A stretch of 64,000 nt of DNA from Mariniflexile sp044335535 (GCF_044335535.1 NZ_JBIQVZ010000006.1:62001-126000); one strand, 5' to 3'. Shown: positions 16,975 through 26,141, counted from the first letter of the stretch. Notes: generated by a model not told the origin, from the sequence alone. Numbers and translations are program-made.

Positions 16975-18948
16975 ATGAAAAACATAAAGAAAATAATATT
17001 AATAAAAGGTTTTCAGAAACTTCATAAAGTATTTGGAATGACCTTAATGATTTTTTGCCTTTTTGGTTTAGAATCATGTGAAGATAGTTTTTTAGAAGTT
17101 GTTCCAGATAATGTAGTAACCATCGATCAAGCATTTAATTTAAGAAATGAGGCGGAGAAGTATTTGTTTACATGTTATGCTTATTTGCCCAAAAATGGTG
17201 ATGCCCTCTATAATATAGGTTTTTTGGCCGGTAATGAAACTTGGATTGCACCAAATGATGCGGCTTTAAACAGTTATGCTTTTGACATAGCTAGAGGTTT
17301 GCAAAGAACATCAAATCCTTATATGGATGCTTGGGAAGGACGCTATCAAGGTGCAGGACCAGGTGATTTATACCCCATGTATGATGGTATCAGGCATTGT
17401 AATGTTTTTATAGAAAATATGGAAGACCGTAGTAATGTACCTGATATTAGTGAAGCGGAACGTTTAAGATGGATTGCAGAAGCTAAATTCTTAAAAGCCT
17501 ATTATCACTATTATCTCATGCGTATGTATGGATCAATTCCTATCATTCGTAAGGTAATTCCTGTAGATGCTTCAGAAAATGAATTACAGGTGGCTAGAGA
17601 TCCTATTGATGAAAGTGTAGATTATTTGGTGTCTTTGTTAGATGAAGCTGCAGCTAACCTGCCGCCTCAAATTTATGATACTCAAGATGAGTTGGGAAGG
17701 GTAACCAGACAAACGGCCTTAGGTATTAAGGGTGAGCTGTTGTTGATGGCAGCTAGTCCGTTGTTTAACGGCAACACAGACATGGCGGGTTTTACCAACA
17801 AAGATGGTACGGCATTGTTTAATACGACCTACGACGAATCAAAATGGCAACGGGCAGCAGAAGCTCTTAAAATAGCCATTGATGTGGCTGAAGCAAACGG
17901 ACATAAAATTTATTACAAAAACGATTTTACGTTTGATATATCACAAACATCTAAAACAAAAATCAATATTAGGCAAGCCATATGCGAACCTTTTAATGAT
18001 GAGGTCATATGGTCTAATACCAACAGTCGTACTTGGCAGTTACAACGTATTTGTATGATGCCTCTTTCTGTTGTGGTTCCACAGAGAAACGCCAGAGAAA
18101 TATTTTCGCCAACTATTGGGTCGGCTTCAAAATTTTATACAAAAAATGGCGTGCCAATAGAAGAAGACAAAACATTAGATTTTTCTGATATTACCAAAAT
18201 TAGAGAGGCAGGTTCCGAAGATGCATTAAACATTTTGGAAGGTTACAGAACTTCAATTTTAAATTTTGATAGGGAACCGCGTTTTTACGCCGATTTAGGT
18301 TTTGATGGTGCTATTTTTTATAAAGCAGATAGTAATGCCGATGAAACCAAATTTCATATTGAGTCTAAATTTAAAGATTACGCTGGTAGTTTTGATGCCT
18401 TCGATTTTAATATATCAGGTTATTTTATTAAAAAACTGGTTAATTGGGAGCAGACTTTTAATAGTGATGGAGGTTCATCTTATAAAGACTATGCGTGGCC
18501 AGAGTTACGATTGGCAGATTTATATTTGATGTATGCCGAAGCCTTAAACGAAGTGCAAGGGCCAACAGCAGAAGTGTTACAGTATGTTGACGCTATTCGT
18601 ACAAGAGCAGGTTTAGAAGGCGTAGCTACATCGTGGCAAAATTACTCCCTAACCCCAAATAAATACACAACCAAAGATGGTATGCGTGAAATTATTCATA
18701 GAGAGCGCACCATCGAGTTGGCTTATGAGGGCAAGAATTATTGGGATATTAGACGTTGGAAAAAAGCAACCAGAGAGTTTAATCAGCCTATAAAGGGATG
18801 GAATGTATTTGCTTCGACAGAAGCCACTTATTATCAGGTCTTAACATTGTATCAACAAAGGTTTGTAGCGCCAAGAGACTATTTTTGGCCAATTTATGAT
18901 AGAACATTAATTCAAAACCCTAACTTGGTTCAAAGTCCAGGTTGGTAA
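16975..18948 (+). CDS. SusD/RagB-type glycan-binding lipoprotein
   Basis: This 657-residue surface lipoprotein caps the SusC barrel at 13698 and binds the incoming glycan. The start at ATG 16975 is chosen because it gives 'MKNIKKIILIKGF' followed by a hydrophobic stretch and a lipobox ending in 'FGLESC' near residue 36; an upstream in-frame TTG would overlap susC. Inner segments such as 'EAKFLKAYYHYYLMRMYGSIPII' (in two parts) and 'MREIIHRERTIELAYEGKNYWDIRRWK' (in two parts) are the tetratricopeptide and C-terminal signatures of the RagB/SusD family. It is somewhat longer than the usual 500-600 residues. The next gene starts 14 bases downstream. Confidence 0.95.
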   Translation: MKNIKKIILIKGFQKLHKVFGMTLMIFCLFGLESCEDSFLEVVPDNVVTIDQAFNLRNEAEKYLFTCYAYLPKNGDALYNIGFLAGNETWIAPNDAALNSYAFDIARGLQRTSNPYMDAWEGRYQGAGPGDLYPMYDGIRHCNVFIENMEDRSNVPDISEAERLRWIAEAKFLKAYYHYYLMRMYGSIPIIRKVIPVDASENELQVARDPIDESVDYLVSLLDEAAANLPPQIYDTQDELGRVTRQTALGIKGELLLMAASPLFNGNTDMAGFTNKDGTALFNTTYDESKWQRAAEALKIAIDVAEANGHKIYYKNDFTFDISQTSKTKINIRQAICEPFNDEVIWSNTNSRTWQLQRICMMPLSVVVPQRNAREIFSPTIGSASKFYTKNGVPIEEDKTLDFSDITKIREAGSEDALNILEGYRTSILNFDREPRFYADLGFDGAIFYKADSNADETKFHIESKFKDYAGSFDAFDFNISGYFIKKLVNWEQTFNSDGGSSYKDYAWPELRLADLYLMYAEALNEVQGPTAEVLQYVDAIRTRAGLEGVATSWQNYSLTPNKYTTKDGMREIIHRERTIELAYEGKNYWDIRRWKKATREFNQPIKGWNVFASTEATYYQVLTLYQQRFVAPRDYFWPIYDRTLIQNPNLVQSPGW

Positions 18949-18962
18949 AATATAAAATAATT

Positions 18963-20174
18963 ATGAAACGAAAATTAATACAATCCGCTTGGATTATCGT
19001 ATGGTCTCTTATCGTAACTGTGTTTAGTTGCGAAGAAGAGATTGGACCAACTCCATTAGAGAATAATACCACCCCTCCAGGGGAAGTAGAGAATGTTTCG
19101 GTAGAGAATTTACCAGGAAAAGTAAGACTGGAGTATACCTTGCCAGATGATGACGACTTGTTGTATATCGTAGCACGTTATACCTTGGAAAATGGCACTG
19201 AGATGGAGGTTAAAGCGTCATATTATCAAAATTCCATGCTATTGGAAGGTTTTAAAGGCCTTTCCCAAAGAGAGGTGAGCATCTATGCTGTGAACAGAAG
19301 CGAAACCGAATCGGCTCCCGTAACAGTTACGGTAGATCCACTTGAAGCTCCTATATTTGATATTTATAGATCCATTGAAACGAGTCCTGATTTTGGTGGC
19401 ATGCGCATAAAAGCAGAAAACTCTACAGAAGAGGATATAGCTTTATTGGTAATGCAAAAAAATCTTCAAGGCGATTGGGAACCGCTTTCAACAAGTATTT
19501 ATACATCTGCTAGTGAGATTGCTCAAAGTTTAAGAGGGTTTGATACCATTCCACAAGATTTTGCACTAGTAGTAAGAGATAGATGGCTAAATGTAACCGA
19601 TACATTGTTTACTCAAATCAAACCGCTTTATGAAGTGTTAATGCCAAGGGAACAAATGAATCCGCTTACCTTACCTAACGATGCCGAATTAATTGCATCA
19701 CATACAGAAGTGCGAGATTTGTTTAATGGTGGGACTTTAGAATGGTACGACTCGTTTTTTACTAGTAGAACTATAGATGTAGGGCCTCATCTGGTTACTT
19801 GGGATATTGGAAAGATGACCAAATTAAGCCGTTTACACATTTGGCAATTTTCCGAACCTATTGGAGGGCAACGCTTGTATTATTACTTAGGAGCCATGAA
19901 AAGTTTTAGGATTTGGGGTGCAAATGAACTCAATAACGGTGACTTGTCTGGGTGGACACTTATGGGCGAGTATGAAATAACCAAACCATCAGGATTACCT
20001 TATGGACAAGAAGACAATAACGATTTAGTGGCAGCACAGGACGGAGCAGATTACGAAATTTCTATAGAAAAGCCTGCGGTACGTTATCTTAGAATAGAGT
20101 GTCTGGAAAATTGGGCAGGTGGTGAATATATGGCAGTATCTGAAGTCCAAGTGTATGGTAATCCAAATTTATAA
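18963..20174 (+). CDS. Surface lipoprotein with DUF4959/DUF5126/DUF5000-like architecture
   Basis: This 403-residue protein is a probable outer-surface glycan-binding lipoprotein of the SusE/F-position type. ATG 18963 gives a signal ending in the lipobox 'VTVFSC' (~residue 22). An FN3-like region ('PPGEVENVSVENLPGKVRLEY') is followed by a second beta domain and, from ~residue 240, a discoidin-like domain with 'VTWDIGKMTKLSRLHIWQF' and 'VRYLRIECLEN', as in DUF5000 proteins. These usually follow SusD in Bacteroidota PULs and are assumed to help capture the substrate. The gap to susD is 14 bases. The family assignment comes from recognition of the layout and not from a search; the ligand is unknown. 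Confidence 0.75.
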   Translation: MKRKLIQSAWIIVWSLIVTVFSCEEEIGPTPLENNTTPPGEVENVSVENLPGKVRLEYTLPDDDDLLYIVARYTLENGTEMEVKASYYQNSMLLEGFKGLSQREVSIYAVNRSETESAPVTVTVDPLEAPIFDIYRSIETSPDFGGMRIKAENSTEEDIALLVMQKNLQGDWEPLSTSIYTSASEIAQSLRGFDTIPQDFALVVRDRWLNVTDTLFTQIKPLYEVLMPREQMNPLTLPNDAELIASHTEVRDLFNGGTLEWYDSFFTSRTIDVGPHLVTWDIGKMTKLSRLHIWQFSEPIGGQRLYYYLGAMKSFRIWGANELNNGDLSGWTLMGEYEITKPSGLPYGQEDNNDLVAAQDGADYEISIEKPAVRYLRIECLENWAGGEYMAVSEVQVYGNPNL

Positions 20175-20181
20175 AACGAAC

Positions 20182-21399
20182 ATGATGAAAAATTTTAGAA
20201 ATATATTTATAGCAGTTTTTGCTATCAGTGCAGTTTTAGGAATATATTCCTGTACAGATGATAAAGAGTATCTTAAATTTGCTGAAGGGGGGGAGATTTC
20301 ATATACGGCCGCTATCGATTCATTGAAAATATTTCCTGGGCAAAATCGGGTTAAAGTTCAAGGGCTTATTATAGGAGATCCTAAAGTTACCGAAGTACGC
20401 ATATATTGGAATTCTAATAAAGATTCTGTTTCGGTTCCGGTAAATAGAACGGCTAACATCGATATGGTTTCAACTATCGTAGATGGACTAGAAGAGAACA
20501 TTTATAATTTTGTCGTTAAGACTTTTGACGCAGAAGGCAATAGTTCCATATCGGTTTCCCAAACAGCAGAGGTTTATGGAGATCGATATATAGCTTCACT
20601 TTTAAATAGACCCTTAGTTAGTAATGTGCTTGTAGATAGTAAGCTCATAATTAATTTTGCTGAAATGGACTTAAGTTCTGGGGTTTTAGGTTCTGAGGTC
20701 GAATATACAACGACCTCTGGTTCATTAAATACAGTATCTGTAAATATTGAAGAATCTAGTGTAGAAATTTTAGATTTTGAAAGTGGGTCAACATATAGAT
20801 ACCGTACGGCATTTATTCCAGATGAAGAATCAATTGATAATTTTTATACTGATTATCAGAATGTCAAACCAATACCAACTCCCATTTTAGGAAATGCAGC
20901 TGTACCTTTTATAGCTTCAGCTACAAGTGGGAGATGGGGAAATCTTGCAGAACCATGGATAACAAATGATGCAGCCAAAAACCACGGTGGTTATGGTGGC
21001 TGGGATGAGTGGAATGGCAATATTTTTAATTTAGAATCGGGCTGGGGTGCTCCAGCAATTACAAACGGTAAAGTATATCAAGTTGTTACAGCAGAACCTG
21101 CCACATATCAGTTAAAAGTTGCATTGCGAGATACCAATCATGCCGCAGCCGATGTAGGCGGTGCTTATTTTGTAATAGTAAAAGGCAACGGAGGATTGCC
21201 AAACGTTGAAGATCTTACTACGGCTCCTGAAGTCTTAGCCTATAAAAGAATCTTGGCAACATCTAGTTTAAATTATATTGTTGAATTTACGGTTGATGAA
21301 ACAACCGATATTTCAGTAGGATTATTGACCACCCAAGCAGGTGGCAATCCAGGACGATTTGCTAATATTAAATCGTGGGAAATAGTTGTAGTAGAGTAG
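20182..21399 (+). CDS. Surface lipoprotein with DUF4998-like domain
   Basis: This 405-residue lipoprotein starts at ATG 20182 (a second ATG at 20185 is possible). The signal ends in the lipobox 'LGIYSC' (~residue 25). Residues ~35-215 contain FN3-like strands with 'RVKVQGLIIGDPKVTEVRIYW' split over two strands, as in DUF4998 proteins found next to SusD. The last ~150 residues ('GRWGNLAEPWITND', 'HGGYGGWDEWNGN') look like a tryptophan- and glycine-rich beta-sandwich, possibly a glycan-binding module of the DUF5013 kind. It is the last gene before a strong terminator at 21419, so it closes the GH2-susCD operon. Role in glycan capture is inferred from position. Confidence 0.7.
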   Translation: MMKNFRNIFIAVFAISAVLGIYSCTDDKEYLKFAEGGEISYTAAIDSLKIFPGQNRVKVQGLIIGDPKVTEVRIYWNSNKDSVSVPVNRTANIDMVSTIVDGLEENIYNFVVKTFDAEGNSSISVSQTAEVYGDRYIASLLNRPLVSNVLVDSKLIINFAEMDLSSGVLGSEVEYTTTSGSLNTVSVNIEESSVEILDFESGSTYRYRTAFIPDEESIDNFYTDYQNVKPIPTPILGNAAVPFIASATSGRWGNLAEPWITNDAAKNHGGYGGWDEWNGNIFNLESGWGAPAITNGKVYQVVTAEPATYQLKVALRDTNHAAADVGGAYFVIVKGNGGLPNVEDLTTAPEVLAYKRILATSSLNYIVEFTVDETTDISVGLLTTQAGGNPGRFANIKSWEIVVVE

Positions 21400-21418
21400 G
21401 TTTTAGTTTAGTTTTTTA

Positions 21419-21455
21419 AGAGAAGAAAATGCACTTGTATTTTCTTCTCTTTTTA
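21419..21455 (+). terminator. Rho-independent terminator closing the susCD operon
   Basis: A perfect 12-bp stem AGAGAAGAAAAT (21419-21430) / ATTTTCTTCTCT (21439-21450) is followed by TTTTTA. Confidence 0.88.
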
Positions 21456-21539
21456 TTAAGAATTAAATTTTCAAAGAAATGAAGTTGTCTTGTTATTTAG
21501 TTCATTAAGTATAGCCATTTCATCAGTTGTGAAAGCTAA

Positions 21540-21707
21540 CATATCGATGATGAAAATATTCAGGTTAAAATATATATAGGTGATGAATTGAAATTTTCCG
21601 AAGTCAAGGATTTTTCCAACCAACCATTTTGGTTAATAATAAATATGCGAATGGAAAGAGCTAATGGTTCAACTATTAAAAGTTCAATTGTAATAACTAA
21701 TCAATAG
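21540..21707 (+). pseudogene. Decayed tail of a beta-sandwich enzyme or lectin (GH16/ConA-like)
   Basis: An open frame of 55 codons without a start ends at TAG 21705-21707. It reads 'HIDDENIQVKIYIGDELKF', then 'SEVKDFSNQPFWLIINMRME'. The 'QPFWLIIN' strand resembles the end of GH16-type and other concanavalin-like enzymes, where a 'QPF(F/Y)LILN' strand is common. A stop codon lies directly upstream in frame and no signal peptide is present. It sits between an operon terminator and the next lipoprotein gene. The family is a guess from one motif. Confidence 0.4.
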
Positions 21708-21782
21708 TATTTCCAAGCTAAAAATATTTTTTAGCAACGACCCTGCTAAATAGACATAATTTAATAAATAAAAATATAAAAG

Positions 21783-23003
21783 ATGAAGAACTATAATATA
21801 CACACAAAATTATTAATACTAGTCATACTAATTGTTTATAACTGTTCTTCTGAAAATACAACAGATGAAAAGAACGTTATTGAAGAGCCTAAACCTACGG
21901 TTGAATTACCTACCCTAGAAACCAATGAGGCTCAAGATATAGATGCAATTAGGGCTACCATATGGGGTAATCTAACAAATGATGGGGGAAGTAGTGTTAC
22001 TGAACGTGGTGTTTGCTATGGATTAAATGAAAACCCTACATATAGTGACACAAAACAAATACCAACCGTTACAAAGGGATCGGGTGAGTTTAAAGTTGAT
22101 ATATCCAATCTTGAGGCGGGATTAGTTTATTATGCGAGGGCTTATGCCGTTAATGGAAAAGGTGTTGGTTATGGTAATCAAGTAAGTTTTAAAACTTTAG
22201 AGATAAATGTGCCAATACTCAACATAAGAGAAGTAAAAGTAGCTGGGGCACATGATCTTTTTATTGATATAGATTTAACAGAAAACGGAGATTTAAGCAT
22301 TGATGAAGTAGGTGTTGTTTTTAGTACGCATGAAGCACCTACTATTGAAGATAACAAAATAGTTAGAGACGAAGTTGAATCTAGTTTTAAACAGCGAATT
22401 TCTAATTTGGAACCTGAAACCTTGTATTATATTAGACCATACGCTATAACTTCAAAAGGTGTTTCATATAGCGACCAAATAAGCATGCGTACCATTAAAA
22501 AAGGAAATTTTACTTGGTATTTTTGGAATGAAGACCCCAACGCCGATGCAGAAACAAAGGCTACTTATGCTCGTATTAGAGCTGCTTTTGACGAAGCCAC
22601 GGAATACTACAATAATTTTACTTCTATAGAAAAGCATGTCAATGTTAATTATTCACCAGGCACGCCAACTGCAGACGCAAACTTTGATGGGTGGATAAAT
22701 ATGGGAGCAAATTCCAGTTACCAAAAAACAGGTACAGCTATGCATGAAATGGCGCATACAGTAGGTGTGGGAACACACGCAAAATACTGGGAATTAATGC
22801 AAGGTAGTTGGCAAGGTACACGAGCAAATGACATTTTAAAAATGATGGACAATAATCCAAATGGGCAAATATCAGGAGATGCAACCCATTTTTGGCCTTA
22901 TGGAATTAATGGTGCCCATGAAGATACTGGCGATCCGATGCTTTATATTAAGCATGCCTTGATTATACAAGGAATGAAAACGGATGGATTACCAAGTAAT
23001 TAG
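21783..23003 (+). CDS. FN3-repeat lipoprotein with metzincin-like zinc motif
   Basis: This 406-residue lipoprotein has a lipobox ending 'VYNC' (~residue 21), two FN3-like repeats (~40-135 and ~140-235; 'GVCYGLNENPTYSDT', 'GVVFSTHEAPTIED') and a C-terminal domain. At residues 321-332 the C-terminal domain carries H-E-M-A-H-T-V-G-V-G-T-H. This resembles the metzincin zinc site HExxHxxGxxH with one extra residue before the third histidine; 'GDPMLY' further on could form the Met-turn. It may be a surface peptidase acting on glycoprotein substrates, or a non-catalytic domain that keeps the fold. The gap to the GH2 gene is 17 bases, so they are probably co-transcribed. I do not recognise a named family. 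Confidence 0.6.
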   Translation: MKNYNIHTKLLILVILIVYNCSSENTTDEKNVIEEPKPTVELPTLETNEAQDIDAIRATIWGNLTNDGGSSVTERGVCYGLNENPTYSDTKQIPTVTKGSGEFKVDISNLEAGLVYYARAYAVNGKGVGYGNQVSFKTLEINVPILNIREVKVAGAHDLFIDIDLTENGDLSIDEVGVVFSTHEAPTIEDNKIVRDEVESSFKQRISNLEPETLYYIRPYAITSKGVSYSDQISMRTIKKGNFTWYFWNEDPNADAETKATYARIRAAFDEATEYYNNFTSIEKHVNVNYSPGTPTADANFDGWINMGANSSYQKTGTAMHEMAHTVGVGTHAKYWELMQGSWQGTRANDILKMMDNNPNGQISGDATHFWPYGINGAHEDTGDPMLYIKHALIIQGMKTDGLPSN

Positions 23004-23020
23004 AAATTAATGCCATTATT

Positions 23021-25456
23021 ATGGGTTTAACTTTAAAAAGAATTTTTTTAATAGTTTTTATTCAATGCTATTCATCTGTTTTTGGCCAGATGTCATTCGG
23101 TAATTCAAAAAAGATAAATGAAGATTGGAAGTTCATTCTTCAAGAAAATGAACAATTTAAGCAACCTACATATAACACTGATGTGTGGGAAACAGTTAAT
23201 ATACCGCATGATTGGAGTATAAAACAACAGTTAAACCCTACTTTGGCAAGCGCAACAGGCTATCTGCCAGGTGGTATTGCTTGGTACAGAAAAATTATAC
23301 ATGTTCCATTAGAAAAGGATGGGCAAAAAGTGTACTTATATTTTGAAGGTGTTTATAATAGAAGTGAGGTATTTATTAATGGCAAATCTTTAGGAAAACG
23401 TCCTAATGGATATATTTCTTTTGCATACGATGCTACACCTTATATTAAGTATGGTGAAGATAATACAATTGCTGTACGAGTTGACCATAGTAAAAGTGCC
23501 GATTCGCGTTGGTACACCGGATCGGGTATTTACCGTAATGTTTGGTTAGTATATTCAAATCCGGTGCATATAGCACAATGGGGTGTATATGCATATCCTG
23601 AAGTTGAAGAACACTTAGGAACACTAAATGTTGAAGTCGAATTAGCAAACGAATCTGGTATTAAAGCAAGCTTAGTAGTAGTTAATGAGTTAATTACAAA
23701 TGGTGGAATAACAGTAGCTAAAAGCTCAAACAGAATTAAAATAGCTTCAAACGAATTAGCGAAGATTTCAACCAAATTAAAAGTTAACAATCCTAAATTA
23801 TGGAGTATAGATGTGCCAAATTTATACCAACTTAAAACAAAGGTGTTTAAAGATGGTAAGGTAATAGACCAATCTATTACACAAACAGGGTTTCGTAAGT
23901 TTACTTTTGATGCCAATAAAGGATTTGCACTTAACAATACTTGGATGAAAATAAAAGGTGTATGTCTTCATCATGATGCAGGTGTTTTAGGTTCGGCAGT
24001 ACCACGGGAAGTTTGGGAAACCAGATTACAAACCTTGAAAGACATAGGTGTTAATGCCATAAGAACGAGCCATAATCCACAAGCACCGGATTTTTATGAA
24101 CTTTGCGACGAATTAGGCTTATTGGTTTTAAATGAAGCGTACGATGAATGGGAATTTCCTAAACGTAAATGGTTGGAAGGCTGGAACCAAGGAATACCAG
24201 GATACGAAGGCAGTTATGATATTTTTGCCGATTGGGCTGAAAAAGATCTAGAAGACATGGTGCGTCGAGATAGGAATCACCTGTCTGTTTTTGCATGGAG
24301 TATCGGTAATGAGGTCGATTATCCTAACGACCCATATTCGCACCCTGTTTTAGATGGCGGCGGTGGTACAGGGTTTTCACAAGCGATGTATGGTGGTTAT
24401 AAAAAAGAAGCACCAGATGCTATGCGTCTTGGAGCTATTGCAAAACGTTTGGTTGCAGCAGTAAAAAAATATGATAGATCACGTCCTGCTACAGCTGGTT
24501 TAGCAGGAGTAGCTATGTCTAACGAAACGGAATACCCAGAAACTTTAGACATTACAGGGTATAATTATACCGAAAGTAAATACCAATCAGATCATGGGAA
24601 ATACCCTAACCGTATCATTTATGGTAGTGAAAATAGGCACGATATCGAAGCGTGGTTGGCCGTAAAAAACAATGAACATATTTTTGGGCAGTTTTTATGG
24701 ACAGGTATCGATTATCTTGGAGAATCTGGTAGGTGGCCTTCAAGAGGGTTTTATTCAGGATTATTGGATTTTTCAGGAAACATAAAACCAAGAGGCTATT
24801 TTAGGCAATCACTTTGGTCTAAAAAACCAATGATATACATAGGGACCTATATTTCAAATAGAAGAAATGATGGAGAATTATCTATGGATGCATGGCCATC
24901 ATGGAACTATCGAGAAGGTCAACTAATAAAAGTGGTTTGTTATACCAATGCATCTAAAGCACGTCTGGAATTAAATGGTGAAATTATTGGAGAAGAAAAA
25001 AACTATAATCCGGAAACGGGAATTATTTCATGGGATATTCCATATCAATCAGGAAAATTGGAGGCAATAGGTATTAATGATGATGGTAAAGAAGCGAGCC
25101 ACTATACAATAAGTTCATCAAAAAGACCATATGCTCTAACAGTTAAAGTTGAAAAAAATATTATAAGTAAAGATAAAGGAGTTGTTCAATTAATGGTGGA
25201 GGTTGTAGATGAAAATGACGTACCTGTTATGCACTCCGATGATGAAATAACATGTAGTATAAGTGGCCCAGCTAAATTGTTAGGAATGGAAGCCGGTAAT
25301 AATAGTGATATGACCGATTACACAGATAATAAGCAACGGGTTTTTCATGGTAAAATTTTAACCTATATACAGGCAACAGGTGAAAGTGAGCCAATTGAAG
25401 TGAAATTTACAAGTCCTTGGTTAAAACCAGTCAGTGTTGTGTTAGAAGTAAAATAG
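23021..25456 (+). CDS. GH2 beta-glycosidase with DUF4982-like C-terminus
   Basis: This 811-residue secreted enzyme is a retaining GH2 glycosidase, most likely a beta-galactosidase; beta-glucuronidase activity is an alternative. It has a signal peptide (~1-23), sugar-binding, Ig-like and TIM-barrel domains, then a DUF4982-like segment (~625-690, 'ASKARLELNGEIIGEEKNYN') and a last beta domain. Acid/base E431 lies in 'VFAWSIGNEVDYPN' and nucleophile E537 in 'IIYGSENRHD'. Family length is normal. It follows the FN3 lipoprotein by 17 bases. The downstream gap holds palindromic and tandem repeats, which probably end or attenuate this transcript. Confidence 0.92.
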   Translation: MGLTLKRIFLIVFIQCYSSVFGQMSFGNSKKINEDWKFILQENEQFKQPTYNTDVWETVNIPHDWSIKQQLNPTLASATGYLPGGIAWYRKIIHVPLEKDGQKVYLYFEGVYNRSEVFINGKSLGKRPNGYISFAYDATPYIKYGEDNTIAVRVDHSKSADSRWYTGSGIYRNVWLVYSNPVHIAQWGVYAYPEVEEHLGTLNVEVELANESGIKASLVVVNELITNGGITVAKSSNRIKIASNELAKISTKLKVNNPKLWSIDVPNLYQLKTKVFKDGKVIDQSITQTGFRKFTFDANKGFALNNTWMKIKGVCLHHDAGVLGSAVPREVWETRLQTLKDIGVNAIRTSHNPQAPDFYELCDELGLLVLNEAYDEWEFPKRKWLEGWNQGIPGYEGSYDIFADWAEKDLEDMVRRDRNHLSVFAWSIGNEVDYPNDPYSHPVLDGGGGTGFSQAMYGGYKKEAPDAMRLGAIAKRLVAAVKKYDRSRPATAGLAGVAMSNETEYPETLDITGYNYTESKYQSDHGKYPNRIIYGSENRHDIEAWLAVKNNEHIFGQFLWTGIDYLGESGRWPSRGFYSGLLDFSGNIKPRGYFRQSLWSKKPMIYIGTYISNRRNDGELSMDAWPSWNYREGQLIKVVCYTNASKARLELNGEIIGEEKNYNPETGIISWDIPYQSGKLEAIGINDDGKEASHYTISSSKRPYALTVKVEKNIISKDKGVVQLMVEVVDENDVPVMHSDDEITCSISGPAKLLGMEAGNNSDMTDYTDNKQRVFHGKILTYIQATGESEPIEVKFTSPWLKPVSVVLEVK

Positions 25457-25457
25457 A

Positions 25458-25592
25458 TTTTAGTACATGGCAAAAATAAAAGTGTGTCACATTGAGCGCA
25501 GTCGAAATGCAATTAAAAGCATTTTTTCCAATGTCTTCGACTGTGCTCAGACTGACATCTGAATATATTTGAATTTTTGACATGTACTAAAA
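25458..25592. repeat. Palindromic element with terminal 'TTTTAGTACATG' repeats
   Basis: TTTTAGTACATG (25458-25469) and CATGTACTAAAA (25581-25592) are perfect inverted ends. Inside, two facing copies of the 'TGTCA..TGAGC.CAGTCGAA' repeat form the arms. It begins two bases after the GH2 stop codon and may act as a transcript end or stabiliser. Confidence 0.65.
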
Positions 25593-25617
25593 AAATAAAT
25601 AGTTATTACAAGTTAAG

Positions 25618-25887
25618 ATGAGCCATCCATGCTAAAAATATTCTTAACACACAGGAGCTTGATTATGGATGCACCATCTGACCGATAAAAAACAATAAAA
25701 TAAACAGATGAACCATCCATGCTAAAAATATTCTTAACACACAGGAGCATGATTATGGATGCACCATCTGACCGATAAAAAACAATAAAATAAACAGATG
25801 AACCATCCATGCTAAAAATATTCTTAACACACAGGAGCATGATTATGGATGCACCATCTGACCAATAAAAAACAATAAAATAAACAG
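25618..25887 (+). repeat. Tandem array of three 90-bp leader modules
   Basis: Units start at 25618, 25708 and 25798, exactly 90 bp apart, and are nearly identical (differences at the fourth and fifth bases, the GAGCTTG/GAGCATG position, and ACCGAT/ACCAAT). Each has a mini-ORF (M-S/N-H-P-C-stop), P1 CATCCAT / ATGGATG, an AGGAGC(A/T)TGATTAT segment, and P3 CATCTG / CAGATG around an A-rich loop. The ATG closing P3 of one unit is the first codon of the next. Same layout as 702-796 and 34210-34298, but no gene follows directly. Confidence 0.75.
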
Positions 25888-25997
25888 ATGAAACAATCCA
25901 TGAGGACTAAGTCCATACATGCGAGTATGATTATCTAAGGTGTGTTCATGTGAATATTGAAAAAACAATAAATAAACGAGTTCAATATGTGCACATG
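25888..25997 (+). promoter_or_regulatory. Divergent fourth leader module
   Basis: It starts on the ATG that ends the third tandem unit. The first mini-ORF is 16 codons ending at 25936-25938. P3 has a new sequence but still pairs: TTCATGTG (25945-25952) with CACATGAA (25992-25999), and ATATTGAA (25954-25961) with TTCAATAT (25981-25988). The AAAAAACAATAAATAAAC loop is kept. The ATG at 25995 opens only an 11-codon frame. The remainder to 26141 holds nothing else I can identify. Confidence 0.55.
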
Positions 25998-26141
25998 AAA
26001 AAAGGAGGCCATAAATCAATAAAATAGAATTAATATAAAATAGTATCTATAATAATCTTTATATTTGATAAGTGTTGTTTATACGTTTATAAAATATGTT
26101 TTCATTTTTTTTAAATAAGTAATGAAACCATAGCAATTCAT

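Noticed and set aside
25613..25840. Minus-strand open frame encoding a 30-residue repeated peptide over the tandem leader array
   Set aside because: The frame exists only because the DNA unit is 90 bp, a multiple of three. It has no signal, no homologue that I recognise, and the plus strand carries the conserved helices.
25618..25997. CRISPR array
   Set aside because: The repeats are contiguous with no unique spacers, and no cas genes are present.
25618..25997. Integron attC-like cassette recombination sites
   Set aside because: The modules lack the paired RYYYAAC and GTTRRRY boxes, no integrase gene is seen, and the units do not carry cassette genes.
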